A stretch of DNA of 64,000 nt from Xestospongia bergquistia. Lineage: Eukaryota > Porifera > Demospongiae > Haplosclerida > Petrosiidae. Position 1 is the stretch's first letter. Each line of letters begins with the position of its first letter. The notes beneath the pieces are model-generated. The model saw nothing but the letters and a program-made list of their open reading frames with translations, was not told the DNA's origin and did no database searches. The translations under genes and the position numbers were made by a program. The DNA lies in contig OZ014418.1 of NCBI GenBank assembly GCA_963965975.1, positions 5,778,775 through 5,842,774 of the forward strand, read 5' to 3'. This document shows positions 32,724-44,931 of this stretch, piece after piece.

Positions 32724-33268
32724 ATCAGAAAGTTAGGAACTATTGGTATGATAGACTATAGGCCACCTCCAAACTCCTAATGTTACTTGTATGTTTAATG
32801 ATAACACTGAAGTGGTTATGTCTCTTAATTTGTTATTGGACTACGATACCACAAGTGTTTGGAGGATTTGGTATAGTTTTTTGTACTGTAGGTTCTTTTG
32901 AGTTTATCATAGCTCAGTCTCCTTTACAAATGAAAGGGCTTTTATTAGGACTTTGGTTTCCATTCAATGGCATGGCTAAACTGATTGGATATAATTTCTA
33001 TCGTCCTTTTCTGTTACTTCCTGCATCCATTCCTATAAGTTGTGATTTCTATTACTACCTCACTCAGACTCTCCTTCTCTCTCTTGTGTTTATTATCTTC
33101 CTCGTTTTATCTAAATATTACAAAATGAGAGTAAGAAATAATACAGTTAATATTCATATGATAGCAGAGACACATGTCACAGCTTATATCAACCAGGAAA
33201 GTGATAGAGAAAACTATAGCTCTATTAACTGATCAAGTAACGGCAGCTTTGGAGCCACTTATAATTAA
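32724..33268 (+). pseudogene. POT/PTR2 copy I, 3' third only
   Basis: A promoter ending GTTATCATCA is joined directly to coding text beginning near KLGTIGM (TM9), so about 1.1 kb of gene start and middle is missing; ATCA is common to both sides of the join. The rest (NVTCMFNDNTEVVM, EFIIAQSPLQMKG, LTQTLLLSLVF) is open for 150 codons but ends early at a TGA replacing the serine codon in SINSS. Second-subfamily text, with a first-subfamily TM12. Confidence 0.8.
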
Positions 33269-34538
33269 CATGTGACTGGTTGTGCATCCTTGTTAGCTCA
33301 CACTTGGCTAGAGATAAATTTTGGCTACATAGCTTGTATCCATATATTGGAAGTGTTACTAACTTAATCTGGTTTAGTTTATTGTGTAACTCAACAATAT
33401 TAATGCTTTATGTGTTACATCATAGCAACAGTTTTCACAATAGTTATTATTTTTAATTTAAATTCAAAGAGTAAATGTAGTAGACCATTAGTCTTCACTG
33501 ACATAAAATGTAATGATAATGTCTTGTCTGTTGTGTCATAGCAAAGCAAGGTAGCAAGCAACTATAACTACTTTTGCTCATGAGGTGATAGACATCAGTC
33601 TGAAACTTTCAAGTTTCTTTAAACTATGTAAATATGCTTTCCTTAACAAGAGAAAAAAGTCTTTAATAAACAAAATAGTTGTATATAATATAAAGACTTG
33701 AAAATGTGACATAGTGACTTGTATAATATGTATATTACTAGCTTTATAGTAATTAATAGAAACACTTTCATCTTTAACAATTGTTTATCAATTGTTGTAC
33801 CTACCTGAAAGTAAAATATGAAAGAGATATAACACTTATGACTGTACCAAAGATAACAGTCAACAATCATTACTTCATGTAGTATAACTCATACACACAT
33901 ATTAACTGTCTTTTTCTCAAAAGCAAAGACAGAAGTATTTCTAACTATCTTAACTGATGAAAAGTCTTAGGCAAAGAGATAGTAGATGTGAAAAGACATT
34001 ACAGACATGTTGATAATTTTTATAAGAAAAGCTATGTAGCTATGTATACACACAGGTGTAGCTACCTCTGGCTACCATCAACATGCTGTCATGGTCAATT
34101 TTAACAGTTGGGCACTATCGCACTAGCTTAGTGGAGGGTGAATTTAATAGTCTAGGACTTTGAGTTTGTCTGCACTATCTGCTAAAGAGATGATGTTTTT
34201 ACATTTAGTTGTAGTACAACAAACTCTAAAGAATAAACCATCCTTCTCAGATACGTTTCAAATACAAGAAAAATGTGATAGCTTTGAACTCTAAAATTAA
34301 TAACTAAAGAACAATATATAATAATTAAACATAACAACAATCTCATGCTATATGTTCTTAATCAATATGCTTGCTTTAAGTATATAATAACTAAACAAAG
34401 TATATCACTACATGTTATTATATTTATAAATACAATATTCATGTTATCATCATGTGACCCACAACATTAAAAATGTTTCTAATTGTCACTCAGATAAAAT
34501 ATTAGAGCTTTGTAATTTTCAAACATAAAGAATTTGTA
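33269..34538. other. Spacer and 5' flank of POT copy J
   Basis: No gene. 33269-33750 resembles the spacer before copy G; 33750-34230 resembles the window start (GAAAAGTCTTAGGCAAAGAG) and 61790-62150; the end holds the J promoter. Confidence 0.5.
34450..34473 (+). promoter_or_regulatory. TCATGTGAC box with weak TATA
   Basis: TCATGTGAC at 34450-34458, followed by ATTAAAAA near 34466 in place of ATTATAAA, about 66 bp before the ATG of copy J. Confidence 0.45.
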
Positions 34539-36173
34539 ATGAGTGCTAGAAGAAATTGTTCTTATCCAGTGCTTTGTACTAAATCTAAAGGAGCTGTCTT
34601 GATGATTTGGGTGTCCACAACTGTATATATCTACTTGTTTTATGTTAATCCCAAAAATCTCAAAATCTATCAGGTTCTCTATAATCAGTATTTTCTCTAT
34701 CTATACTTGACTTCAATACTCCGCATCTTCTACCCACTATTTGGATGGATTGCTGATGCATGGATTGGACGATATAGAGCTATTTTATATGGACTGTATT
34801 CTGTAATAATAGGATGTGTATTTTTTACAGGATCTGTTATTGCTTATGAATTTAACACACTCGTGTCACAAATCTTTTTTTATTTGTGCAGTGTTTTCAA
34901 TTCACTTGGTTTAGCTGCTATATATGCCAACAGTCTTCCATTTATTACTGATCAAATGATAGGAGCATCTGGTGATGAACTTAGTGCTGCAGTACATTGG
35001 TGGTATTGGAGTTTGCAATTTTCTTCTGTAGTACTAGTGGATTTTGTCTGTACATTACAAAATTCTCCTCCTGTAATACTTCTATTGATATTGATTTTCA
35101 TATCATTCTCTGGTCTAACTATTTCTCTTTCTAGTCTATTTCTTGGTCAACATTGGCTCAACAAAACACCTCAGATCACTAACCCTATTAAACATATTGC
35201 TAAAGTACTCAACTATGCTAGAAAGAACAAGTACCCTAGGAATCGTAGTGCCCTCACCTACTGGGAACAAGATGTTCCTTCACGACTTGACCTTGGTAAA
35301 GACAAATATGGCGGTCCTTTCTCAGAGGAGGATGTAGAGAATGTTAAAACAACACTGAGATTAATACCAGTTATATTTATATGTGCAATGAGAGGAATGG
35401 CTGTAGATGTGAGCTACAAACGCCAAAGTCACATGACAGTTAACAATGATAGTATTCTTGCATGTTTCTTCATTGACCGAAAGAAATTATTTCAGCAAAT
35501 GATAACTTTTGGAATTCCATTATATCATTTCATTATACGACCAATTATAAAGAAAACCACCAAATATACTCCTAATATGTTGACAATAATTGGAGCTGGT
35601 TTTTTTATTCAAGTTTTAGGACCTGTAGGTATGGTAGTAATAGAGACTATAGGTCACCTCCAAACTCCTAATGTCACTTGTATGTTTAATGATAATATCA
35701 ATGAGGTTATGTCTCTTAGTTATTACTGGAGTATGATACCACTAATACTGCAAGTTGTTGGATCTGTTTTGTGTGTGATAGTCCTTCTTGAATTTATCAT
35801 TGCTCAATCTCCTCATGAAATGAAAGGATTCTTATTAGGACTTTTATTTGCATTCGATGGTATAGCTAAAGTCATTGGATATAATCTATATCGTCTTTTC
35901 CAGTTCCTTCCTGCATCCATTCCTATAAGTTGTGGTTTCTATTACTACCTCACTCATACTCTCCTTCTCTCTCTTGTGTTCATTATCTTCCTCATTTTAT
36001 CTAGACATTACAAACTGAGAGTTAGAAATAATCCAGTTAATATTCATATGATAGCAGAGACACATATCATAGCTTATATTGAACAGGAAGAAGAGTATTA
36101 TAGAGAAATTGATGAAGAAAACTACTCCATTAAGTCATTTAGTTATGACAAATTTGGAGCCACTTGTCATTAA
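34539..36173 (+). CDS. POT/PTR2 transporter copy J, head of unit 2
   Basis: Intact, 544 residues, start MSARRNCSYPVLCTKSKGAV. It is closest to copy D (VYIYLFYVNPKNLKI, SVVLVDFVCTLQN, AMRGMAVDVSYK) although unit 1 carries copy G, so the POT member of the unit has diverged or been converted independently of its FANCD2 partner. Motifs: GWIADAWIGRYRAI, PFITDQMIGASGDEL, GGPFSEEDVENVK (Glu to Asp), EFIIAQSPHEMKG. One notable change is AKVIGYNLYRLFQF, where other copies have YRPFQF. Full tail (KSFSYDKFGATCH). The stop is 461 bp before the first FANCD2 exon. Confidence 0.85.
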   Translation: MSARRNCSYPVLCTKSKGAVLMIWVSTTVYIYLFYVNPKNLKIYQVLYNQYFLYLYLTSILRIFYPLFGWIADAWIGRYRAILYGLYSVIIGCVFFTGSVIAYEFNTLVSQIFFYLCSVFNSLGLAAIYANSLPFITDQMIGASGDELSAAVHWWYWSLQFSSVVLVDFVCTLQNSPPVILLLILIFISFSGLTISLSSLFLGQHWLNKTPQITNPIKHIAKVLNYARKNKYPRNRSALTYWEQDVPSRLDLGKDKYGGPFSEEDVENVKTTLRLIPVIFICAMRGMAVDVSYKRQSHMTVNNDSILACFFIDRKKLFQQMITFGIPLYHFIIRPIIKKTTKYTPNMLTIIGAGFFIQVLGPVGMVVIETIGHLQTPNVTCMFNDNINEVMSLSYYWSMIPLILQVVGSVLCVIVLLEFIIAQSPHEMKGFLLGLLFAFDGIAKVIGYNLYRLFQFLPASIPISCGFYYYLTHTLLLSLVFIIFLILSRHYKLRVRNNPVNIHMIAETHIIAYIEQEEEYYREIDEENYSIKSFSYDKFGATCH

Positions 36174-36634
36174 TTACGTGATTGATTGTGCATCCTCTTT
36201 AATTTGCAATTAATTGTTAGAGAATTATTTACATGGTTTGCATATTAGATGTCTTATATTGTTCTTCTGTTACTAATTTATTGCTTTCCTCGTGTTATTT
36301 AGTTTATTTTGTAACTTAACAATATTATATATAGGAACATTTGAATTTTTCATAAATAATGGTAAAAGTAAAGCTCTTAAAAATTGACTGCTATCAGATA
36401 TATTGGAACTTTCAATCAGAGATCAGAGATAAATGTAATGATCCTGACATTAGTTTCAATGATGTTGTTCAGTGTATCTACATAGCTGGTGATATATGAC
36501 TAGTTATATATGTAATTTATGTAAAGAAATTTATGAATGGAAATAAAAAAATACAGTATTGTTTTAATAAATGTTTATTGATAATACATGTAAAGTCCAT
36601 TTTACTATATTTATGTTATATTATTATTATTTAG
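36174..36634. other. POT 3' flank joined to FANCD2 intron, unit 2
   Basis: No gene; counterpart of 20239-20714, ending in the same acceptor before exon 1. Confidence 0.6.
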
Positions 36635-39574
36635 ATATCGTACTATTGGAGTAATTGGTGCTGTAACTATTATTAGTCATATTGCACACAAAAGGTATGT
36701 TATATTACATGTATATTATATGTATCATACATGTGCATTACATGTGTATTACATGTATATTACATGTGCATTAAATGTATATCACAGGTGTATTACATGT
36801 ATATTACATGTGTATTACATGTATATCACAGGTGCATTACATGTATATTACATGTGTATTACATGTATATCACAGGTGCATTACATGTATATTACATGTG
36901 TATTACATGTATATCATAGGTGCATTACATGTATATTACATGTGTATTACATGTATATCACAGGTGCATTACATGTATATCATAGGTGCAATACATGTAT
37001 ATTACATGTGTATTACATGTATATCACAGGTGCATTACATGTATATCATAGGTGCAATACATGTATATTACATGTGTATTACGTGTGTATTACATTTTTA
37101 TTACATGTATATCACATGTGTATTACATGTATATTACATGTGTGTTATATGTATATTATGTGTATAGAAAAGAACATATTTCCTAAACATGGTTAATCAT
37201 CTTGTAATTGTTTTGGAAGATACTGAATTCATAATAACACTGACTTGAGCTACAAAGGTTTTACATTTAGCAACAGTGTCTATGGAAGACTATAGCTATA
37301 GAATATTAAAAGCAGAGAAGCAAGCTGTCAAGAAGCTTCAAACATGATCAGTCATACCTATCATTGTAGTGCTTAGTGTTAATAAAATTCATTGGTTGGT
37401 ATATGCATGAGGTTTGTCTCTTTTGATCATTATATGCAACAATACAATAAAATGATGACACAAAGATAGTTGTACATATACTATATGTGATCATGTGACT
37501 GCTTGGCAGTAAAATGAAGTAAATGAAGTCATGGCTGATATCAGTCCAATATAAAAAATGCAAACAATATAGTAGGAAAGGCAGTTCTATTATCATAATA
37601 ATTATATAGGTATCTCTTAATAAGATTAATTTGTATACATTCTGATTGTTATTTTCTTTGAAGCAATTTGGTGATAGAATTATCATAATATCTTGATATG
37701 ATATTGAAGTTCTCCTTCTAGAACCAAAATAGAAACAAGATAATTTGACTATTACCTTAATTTTTGATTTTCTACTTTACCAATACTTTCTGACTAAATT
37801 AAAAGCTTATAAGTAAAGTTGTTATAAAAGAAATTTCAGGCCATGATGTGTATTGACAACATGTGGCAGCCATTTTTTTCTGTGCCATCCTTAAACACTA
37901 CTGTGATTTAAAATTATAAGATCATCTTCCAAAACTATTATGGGACAAATTTTTAAAATGCGATGATTTGACATATGATATATGATGAGGTTATGCTTCC
38001 TTAGAGATCAGACAACAGTATCACAGGAGACACCTCTATCTCCACAAAGACTACAACAGGTAGAGAAGGATCTCTTACTTGACCTTAAGACAGTTACACA
38101 CATGTTCTTGTCTATATGTTAAATACTTATATTATCCTCTCTATATTATTCACAAGTGTGTGTGTTTATTTTCATGTGATCTCTAGGCTTCATCATTATT
38201 GGAACAGGTCATGTCCAGTTGTAGTAGTACCAGTGATATGTCTTGTACATTTTTTGATGAGATGGCAAAAGTGGTAACAAAAGGAAAATTACACAATGAC
38301 TTTTTAGTAAGAAACGAAGAATAGACTAAACTGTAGCTGACCATGTAAACCTACAGTATATTGTACTATGCTCGTGGTTATTTTCTTAATAGGATGAGTT
38401 TTTAACTGTTAAATTTCAAGACCTCTATGTCATTGAGTCTTCTGATAAAGTTGAAAGGTACATCATAGACAGATTCTAATAGACCACTTCAAGTTCAATG
38501 ACATTCAGTCAATTGGTAGGCTTGATTTTGTTATCATATTTCTAAAAGTGTAGGTATGTAATCTATGTAGTGGTATCATTATAATACATTATATGATAGT
38601 ATAATGCCATTCTGAGTATCTCTGTATTGGACATATTAATGTAATGACTGTACTTTAGTTTGTATGTGGCAAAATTATTTTTATTGTGATCTATAATTTC
38701 ATAATTGTTTGGTTCTAGTGATAATGGAATACCTACAGAGTTATCATATGATCTTGATACAACAATGCATGATGGAGAAGATTCTATTGCTATGAACATA
38801 TTGCCAATGTTAACATCATCTATTAGGAAAGAGAATACCAGGTACATACGATACTTTGCCTTTGTCAGTGATACACACATTGTATCTTAGGACATGAACA
38901 TGATACTTAAATACTTATATCATACAGTAGATATCTTGTTTATGTAGTTCTGGTGACATTCAATGTTTACCTGCTCATTTTAAACTTTTACGATCATGTG
39001 AACAAGCTCTTAGTGGAGGACTCTCAGAAATTGATGCATTATTAGGTATGAAAAATTATAGATAATTGTCCTCCCTAAGTTTAAGATATCCTCCATGTTT
39101 GTTCCATTAATAAGTTAGACTTTTGATGGATAATTTGATGTCAATATTGAGGAAACATCAGTACAATTTTCATTGTTCCACTATTAAGGAGTTTTACTAT
39201 TGTATACACAGTGTTGTTCATGTAAATTTGATCAACCATATTTCATTGTTAGGTTGTCCTGTTGTACTTTGTAGTGCTGCTAAACTAGATCTTGAGTCAT
39301 TTCATGATCTACCTATGGTACAAAAACAGTATATATGTGCCTCATTGTTTCATTGTCTTAACTGGTTTAGAGAACTTATAAGTTCTACTAACAATGTACA
39401 TATATGCCTATCCTATTATTTCTGTCCATGTATGTGTATAACCTATTCATTGGTCTCTCTTTCTATCAATCCATACATACATGTACATATACATGGGTTT
39501 CTATGACAACCAACAGCCTTTAGGCTTTAAAGGAATCATGTTATAATAATAATAATATACCTTTTTTCTGTTAT

Positions 39575-39606
<32 letters not shown>

Positions 39607-42375
39607 TGTACTATAGGTGTCCTCTTTTGCTGGGGGAGAAGACAATGAAATGAAAGGCAAAGTTCTTCTCAGACTAAAGAACATTATAGAATTACAGGAC
39701 CAATTACAAGGATGTTTACCAGGTGACTGTATTATAATACAGTAACGGTATATTATTAATATCTATATTACAGTCACTAGTAGTCCTATACCAACTATGG
39801 AAGGATATCAAGTAAAGGCATCCTCTAAGAAGCTCAGCAGGTAATGTGTACCGTTAATAGAGTGTGTGTGGGTATCTGTAGTATTATACTGTAGATCTGG
39901 TAATAAGAGTAATATCAGATCGTTCCCTTTAAACATGTAGTCAAGATATAATAGAAGACAGAACACGTCTAGCTCAGTATGTACTTATATAGTTCAATTT
40001 ACTATTTTTAACTTATCCTTGTGTACTACTATTGTGTTCACTCTTTGGCATGGCTATATATACATGTATGCATATATATAATAGCTATTACATCCCACAT
40101 CAAAACATCCCATTCATAATACATTAATATACTCTATACTGTAGTATTATCTACTTTCAATATCATTAGGAACAGTATGAAGGCTATTTCCTTAAGATAC
40201 CTAATTTGCAATGTCCAGCTGCTGTTGGTAAATTATATGTTGCCTTAGCCACCAGTACACAAATAAACAAACTGAAAAACATTACCAGTTAGTTTATGAA
40301 ACTAATATGATGTAAAATGATAATTTTGTAGGCTCTTTTTGTGAATGACTATTGAAGAAAATTGAAGAGATTTGGAAAACATTGTCAATAAAAGTGATGC
40401 ACTTGAACTCATAATAAAGTACTACTATATTAGTTATATAGGATGGATCCAATAGAGAGATGGATGGGTTAGTGGTATATGTGTTACATCAGACATACAA
40501 CATGCTTTAAGTTGTATGTCTTAATATTATACTGTAGGTATTATATTGAGTGGTCAGATAATCCTATAGATGTGGTTGAAGAGCTTTGTGGTAATGTTAT
40601 ACCTGAATTATTGCGAGATGAACCTTTAAATCAGTCCACTATATTTCCCACTCTTAACTTGTAAGTATATATTATATATGACTTGATTTGAGACAATCAG
40701 ATGTATAACATGTGATGGTTTTAAATGAATGGTGTACATATTGGTGCTATGAAAACATTTTGTATTGGGAATTCTGACTTGATTTGAGACAATCAGATGG
40801 TTTTAAATGAATGGTGTACATATTGGTGCTATAAAAACATTTTGTATCGGGAATTCTGATCAATGTACTTCAATAGATTCTAGTTTCATTTGAACTGCTT
40901 TGAAGCTATAGTTGAAAGTATATACTACAAGATGTCTAAGATGTCTAGTTTCCTGATCTAGGGCACATGTATGACTCAGTTTTACTTTGTCTTATTTTAA
41001 TAGAGCCACTTTTCCCTGTTATTTCCATTGTATGTTATGTGCAGTAAATAGTTATATTAAGACGTCTACTTCATCTACTACTGATGATATACAGGTGTAG
41101 TGTATGATGTGTATCTATATTATTAGTGTTATTATCCCATGCTATTATATAGGAGATGGTGACAGTGTTGATGAAACTGGATCATTGTAGTAAAGTTATG
41201 TTCATACTGATGAATCTAGTTAAGGCAAGAATGTGAAATATTATAATATATGCACTTTCATTTTTTGTTTGTTAGTCTTTTGATACAAAACCTGTTTTGT
41301 CTGCTGCTTTGAAATATGGCAAGGTATTTGCTGACATCTTCTCAAAAAGTGGATTACCACTACTTGATAATTTCTTTAAAACAAGAAAGGTTTATTGTAT
41401 TTAATCCCTCATTATTAATGCAATGCATATTATTATAGGGTGAGGTAGTGTCTGTATTAAAGAGTCTACAGAAGGCAACACGTTGCTTACAACATTATTG
41501 TGGTCATTCAAATGTGGCTAAAAATGTAGCTCTTACTACTCATGTACCTCAGCTCAAACGAAGTCTGGAGACATTAGTATTTCAAGTTAAGGTATATCAA
41601 TGAATAGTGTGTTATGCAGGATAATAGTTTGTTCACAGGAACTTCTCATTAATCATGAATGTGTGGAAGCATTTTTAATGGGAAATTTAAAGAATCGAAA
41701 TATACAGGTAAAAATAGATATCCCCAATGATTGGGTGTGGTGTGATTATTTCTATGATAATAATAACTATCATAACAGTTATGATAGACAGTTATGATAG
41801 TTCTTGCTGTAATGTCTAATGTTTGAATGTATTTTTTAAAAAAGGGCGAGGAAATTTTAACACAAGTGTCTAGTGCATCTACAGATAGCCAACCAGTGGG
41901 TGGTGAAGATAGAGAAGTAAGATTGTTATCATTATGAAACATAATGCTTGTTTGAAGTAAATCTGTAGCATTCTTATATCAGCAGATATTCTGTTTATGT
42001 AGCAGGTAGTACTATAATTTTTGAGTTATTTGTGTACACTCACATCATTATAAAAGGGAAATAAAACAAATAGACTTTGCTAAATTGTAGAGTGGGAATT
42101 GAGATGCTAGATACATAATTAATCACAGCCAGTAGAGGTGTGTTTATTGTATTGTGACAGGAAATCTACTGAGATCACTGATAGCTAATTAATCTTGCTG
42201 CCTCTGTGTTGATCTCTGTCTGTTACCTGAAAAAACACTTTAGATGATTACAACTAAAGTATCTGTATTACAGTAACAGCAAGAGTTCTAAACTATAGTG
42301 TATTTTTTCTCTTTATAGAGAGTAAGTACTGCTCCAGAGGAAGATGAAGTAATGGACTTAACCATTGACTCATAA
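36635..42375 (+). pseudogene. FANCD2 C-terminal half, copy 2 (decayed)
   Basis: Exons 1-9 align with copy 1 (first exon 36635-36694; exon 4 has lost HLR in frame). At about 39905 exon 10 is joined directly to exon 15, removing roughly 1 kb of copy 1 (the join shares TAA). In the fused exon CTT CAA has become CTT TAA, a stop; exon 17 has CGA changed to TGA. Exons 18-25 are present, and the GC donor of intron 20 is kept. In exon 23 EAFWMGN reads EAFLMGN, and the last exon starts RVSTAPEEDEV. The deletion and the stops rule out a full product; an exon 1-9 fragment could still be transcribed. Confidence 0.85.
36704..37165. repeat. 11-bp minisatellite, ~42 units, FANCD2 intron 1
   Basis: Built from 11-bp words ATTACATGTAT, ATTACATGTGT and ATCACAGGTGC, mostly arranged as a 44-bp four-word block. 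Because 11 is not a multiple of 3, all three forward frames stay open and give spurious Tyr/His/Cys-rich reading frames up to 158 codons. Confidence 0.95.
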
Positions 42376-42753
42376 CATTGAATAAGTTTACTTTCTTGTT
42401 TTCTACATCTACAAATGCACTTACTTGTACATCATAAATTGCATTAACCTCTAAATGTATAGTATGCTAGTATATGTGCTCACATTGTTGGTAAAAGTAC
42501 TTTTTGATTGGCTTTATAGCATGCACTTTTTCATTACTGTTCTGCTGCCATTGGACCTTTCAAATCATCTCAATGTATCACTGTATTGAAGCTATACAGG
42601 TTCTTATAGCTCAACCTTGTTATTACACATAAAGTTTAGTTGATATATTATAAAAAGTACCAAAATATGTTTAATAGCAAATAATGTGTGCTTTAAAAAA
42701 TAAGACATATTATGTATTTATAACATTGTGAATTCCACAGTTAATAATAATTA
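42376..42753. other. Convergent gap between FANCD2 copy 2 and PAQR copy 2
   Basis: No gene. It matches 27116-27501. The AATAAA seen there is destroyed here (run of A). Confidence 0.6.
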
Positions 42754-43710
42754 TTATTCAGATTTTAGTTTTGATGCATTCCTAATAGCTACACCAGTCA
42801 CAAGAATGGTGTATAGAAACACTACAGCAATAAAAGGAATAATGACACTTTCTACACTGGGCATACAATATTCTTCTTGTTCAAAAGCAGATCTTCTTAT
42901 AGAGGCCCCAATAGGCATGAAATAATAAATGATACTTGTCTTAATAACTGCAAAAATGTGAAAAAACTGATGACTCTGAAAATAGTAATCACATCTACCT
43001 GGAAAACACCTTTCAGGAAATTTTGTTATAAAGAAAAGCACCATTATTGCAGTAAAGAAAATAGACAAGAATTGAAGATGTAGAGTTTCATAGACACAAT
43101 CATTGCCAGTAAATATACAAATTTTTACACGTAAAAGAAAAGGAAATGCTCCCACAATATAAATAGGAATAAATCCAATTACACGATAAACATAACCATT
43201 ATTCTCCTTGAATCGTGACAGTGAGCACATCAATAAAGCAAACCCAGCCAACATCATATACGTTATGACAAAAAACCATTTGTACTCATAGATACTGACC
43301 CCAAGTGGTCTTTCATAGAAGTAATAAGCCATACTGAGTCCAAATGCATGCAGAGTGATACCAGTGTAGTCAACCATTAATAGTATATGTAACCAAGTAA
43401 GCGATTTGTTTGCAAATCCATGAGCTATACTGGAACCAAGGACAAAAAGACATCCTCCAATCCATACAATGAGAAATGGATACCAGAAAGGGTCAGAAAA
43501 ATCCAGTTGATATGATTTAAAGTAGAACCATATCAGCCACATCCAAAAGGTAACAAAATGAGTCCAAAAATTTCCCCATTCGTTGTGGACAACAAAGATA
43601 TATTTGATGCACTTCCATGTCGAAATATTGACTGGTCGATAGCCAGTATAGATGTAGGGCTCCCTAAAATCACTTGGTACTTCACTAGCATTGAGAAGAT
43701 CTGATGACAT
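42754..43710 (-). CDS. Class II PAQR (membrane progestin receptor-like), copy 2
   Basis: 318 residues, start MSSDLLNASE chosen to match copy 1. The frame is open 23 codons further upstream to another ATG (43779; MKNVCRLPVW), but the equivalent stretch in copy 1 is closed by a stop, so the longer form is doubtful. Changes from copy 1: N to D near the start, KWVF to KWFF, GYVF to GYVY, FITVV to FIAVV, GVSIR to GVAIR. All PAQR metal-site motifs are intact (HNEWGNFWTH, SSIAHGF, HQFFH). The near-identity beside a decayed FANCD2 copy suggests either recent duplication with selection on PAQR, or gene conversion between the two. Confidence 0.85.
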   Translation of the reverse strand: MSSDLLNASEVPSDFREPYIYTGYRPVNISTWKCIKYIFVVHNEWGNFWTHFVTFWMWLIWFYFKSYQLDFSDPFWYPFLIVWIGGCLFVLGSSIAHGFANKSLTWLHILLMVDYTGITLHAFGLSMAYYFYERPLGVSIYEYKWFFVITYMMLAGFALLMCSLSRFKENNGYVYRVIGFIPIYIVGAFPFLLRVKICIFTGNDCVYETLHLQFLSIFFTAIMVLFFITKFPERCFPGRCDYYFQSHQFFHIFAVIKTSIIYYFMPIGASIRRSAFEQEEYCMPSVESVIIPFIAVVFLYTILVTGVAIRNASKLKSE

Positions 43711-43951
43711 TGCCAATCCAAACTTGCATTTACAGAGCAGCCCTGACGACCAGACCGGAAGCCTACAAACATTTTTCACATGCAGCCAACATTATTCATA
43801 TCAAAATAGATTAACATTTTTAGCCTACGATCAGTTATTGGACTACCTGAGCTAAAATAATGATTTGTATGTTTTATATTAGTATTGACAGCTACAAAAT
43901 TATACTTTTAATCATTTCAGTATGATATGTTACAAAATGTTTTCATCATGA

Positions 43952-44931
43952 TCACTTGATATCAGGAATCTCATAGAGATGATCATCTGTCTTTAATGGA
44001 GTATCTCTTATGTTAAAACCCTTACTGACATCTAACATAGATGTGTAGTGCTCATCACCTTCTGACCTAATATTGTAATAATAATAATAATATTAATATA
44101 ATACACAGACAAGATATGATGATGTAGTTGGGAGGGCCAGGAATATCAATTGATCTAGATCAGTTGACATTCGGATTCTTGCTCTCCAAAGTAAGATGAT
44201 ATGTCACAACTGTTATGAAAGTACATATATACTAGTATATACATAGTGCTTTCATAACTGTTGCAACATTATATCATCTTCATTGTTTCTATTACCAGTG
44301 TCTCTGTTATATAATACACATTATCACATATTATATGGTATAGTACCTAGGATTATAAGTCAGTTTTTCCTTTTTTTGGCTTGAAGACAAACTGCAATGA
44401 TGATAATAATTAATACAATACAAACAATGATGAACACAACACCAATAATAAGAGCTGCAATAAAAGTCGTAATTCTAACAGTACTACTACTACTGGTAGT
44501 AGATGTTGGAAGACAAGATGGACCAATACTTGTATCAGAAATATCACCAATTGCTAGTAATAAAACATATAATAATTATTATAAATGTAACTACTATATT
44601 ACTACTACCTGAAGCATTCTGGACTTGTACATGTAAAGAGAATGATATACTATCATTTGTCCCAACATTATTGCCGGCAATGCATTGGTAGATACTATCA
44701 TCTTCTACTGATATGTTACATATTTGAAGAATTGACTTATAAAAATGAACACCACCATGTCGGACAACCTCAGAATATACATGAGCAACAGTATTTGAAG
44801 TTGATGAGGAGAGGTTAGAGAAATTAGCAACATCATTACGAGACCACACAATGGAAGGCAGAGGTTGGCCATAAGCAGCACAGATTATTTCAACTGTGCT
44901 ACCTTTAGGGACAGTGGAATTTGTTGGAGGA
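43952..44931 (-). pseudogene. 3' end of an Ig-domain transmembrane receptor
   Basis: Three exons on the minus strand. 44609-44931 codes an Ig domain: VEIICAAYGQPLPSIVW (first Cys, Trp) and DDSIYQCIAGNNVG (D-x-x-x-Y-x-C), with several N-x-S/T sites. 44347-44553 codes a Ser/Thr stalk (PTSTTSSSSTVRITTF), one membrane helix (AALIIGVVFIIVCIVLIIII) and a basic stop-transfer stretch. 43952-44066 codes a 37-residue tail with Tyr motifs EHYTSML and HLYEIPDIK. Exon 2 ends in frame at a TGA just after a run of seven A; one more A would read on as LTYNPR and enter the tail exon in phase. So either a one-base loss (or sequence error) or a short-tailed form. No upstream exon: sequence turns into POT scraps by 45100. 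Probably truncated by the array's rearrangements. Confidence 0.65.
44193..44280. repeat. Long imperfect hairpin in an Ig-receptor intron
   Basis: AAGATGATAT...CAAC.GTTATGAAAG is mirrored by CTTTCATAAC.GTTG...ATATCATCTT around the centre TATATACTAGTATATA. About 40-bp arms with small gaps. Possibly a small foldback MITE; no target duplication identified. Confidence 0.65.

Larger units (their letters stand above)
34539..43925. repeat. Segmental duplication unit 2
   Basis: Same order and strands as unit 1. Compared with unit 1: FANCD2 minisatellite enlarged, ~1 kb lost from FANCD2 exons 10-15, PAQR nearly unchanged. Homology ends near 43922, and an Ig-receptor 3' end follows directly. Confidence 0.9.

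Noticed and set aside
36720-37196. Long Tyr/His/Cys-rich open frames
   Set aside because: Produced by the 11-bp minisatellite in an intron; all three frames are open by arithmetic alone.
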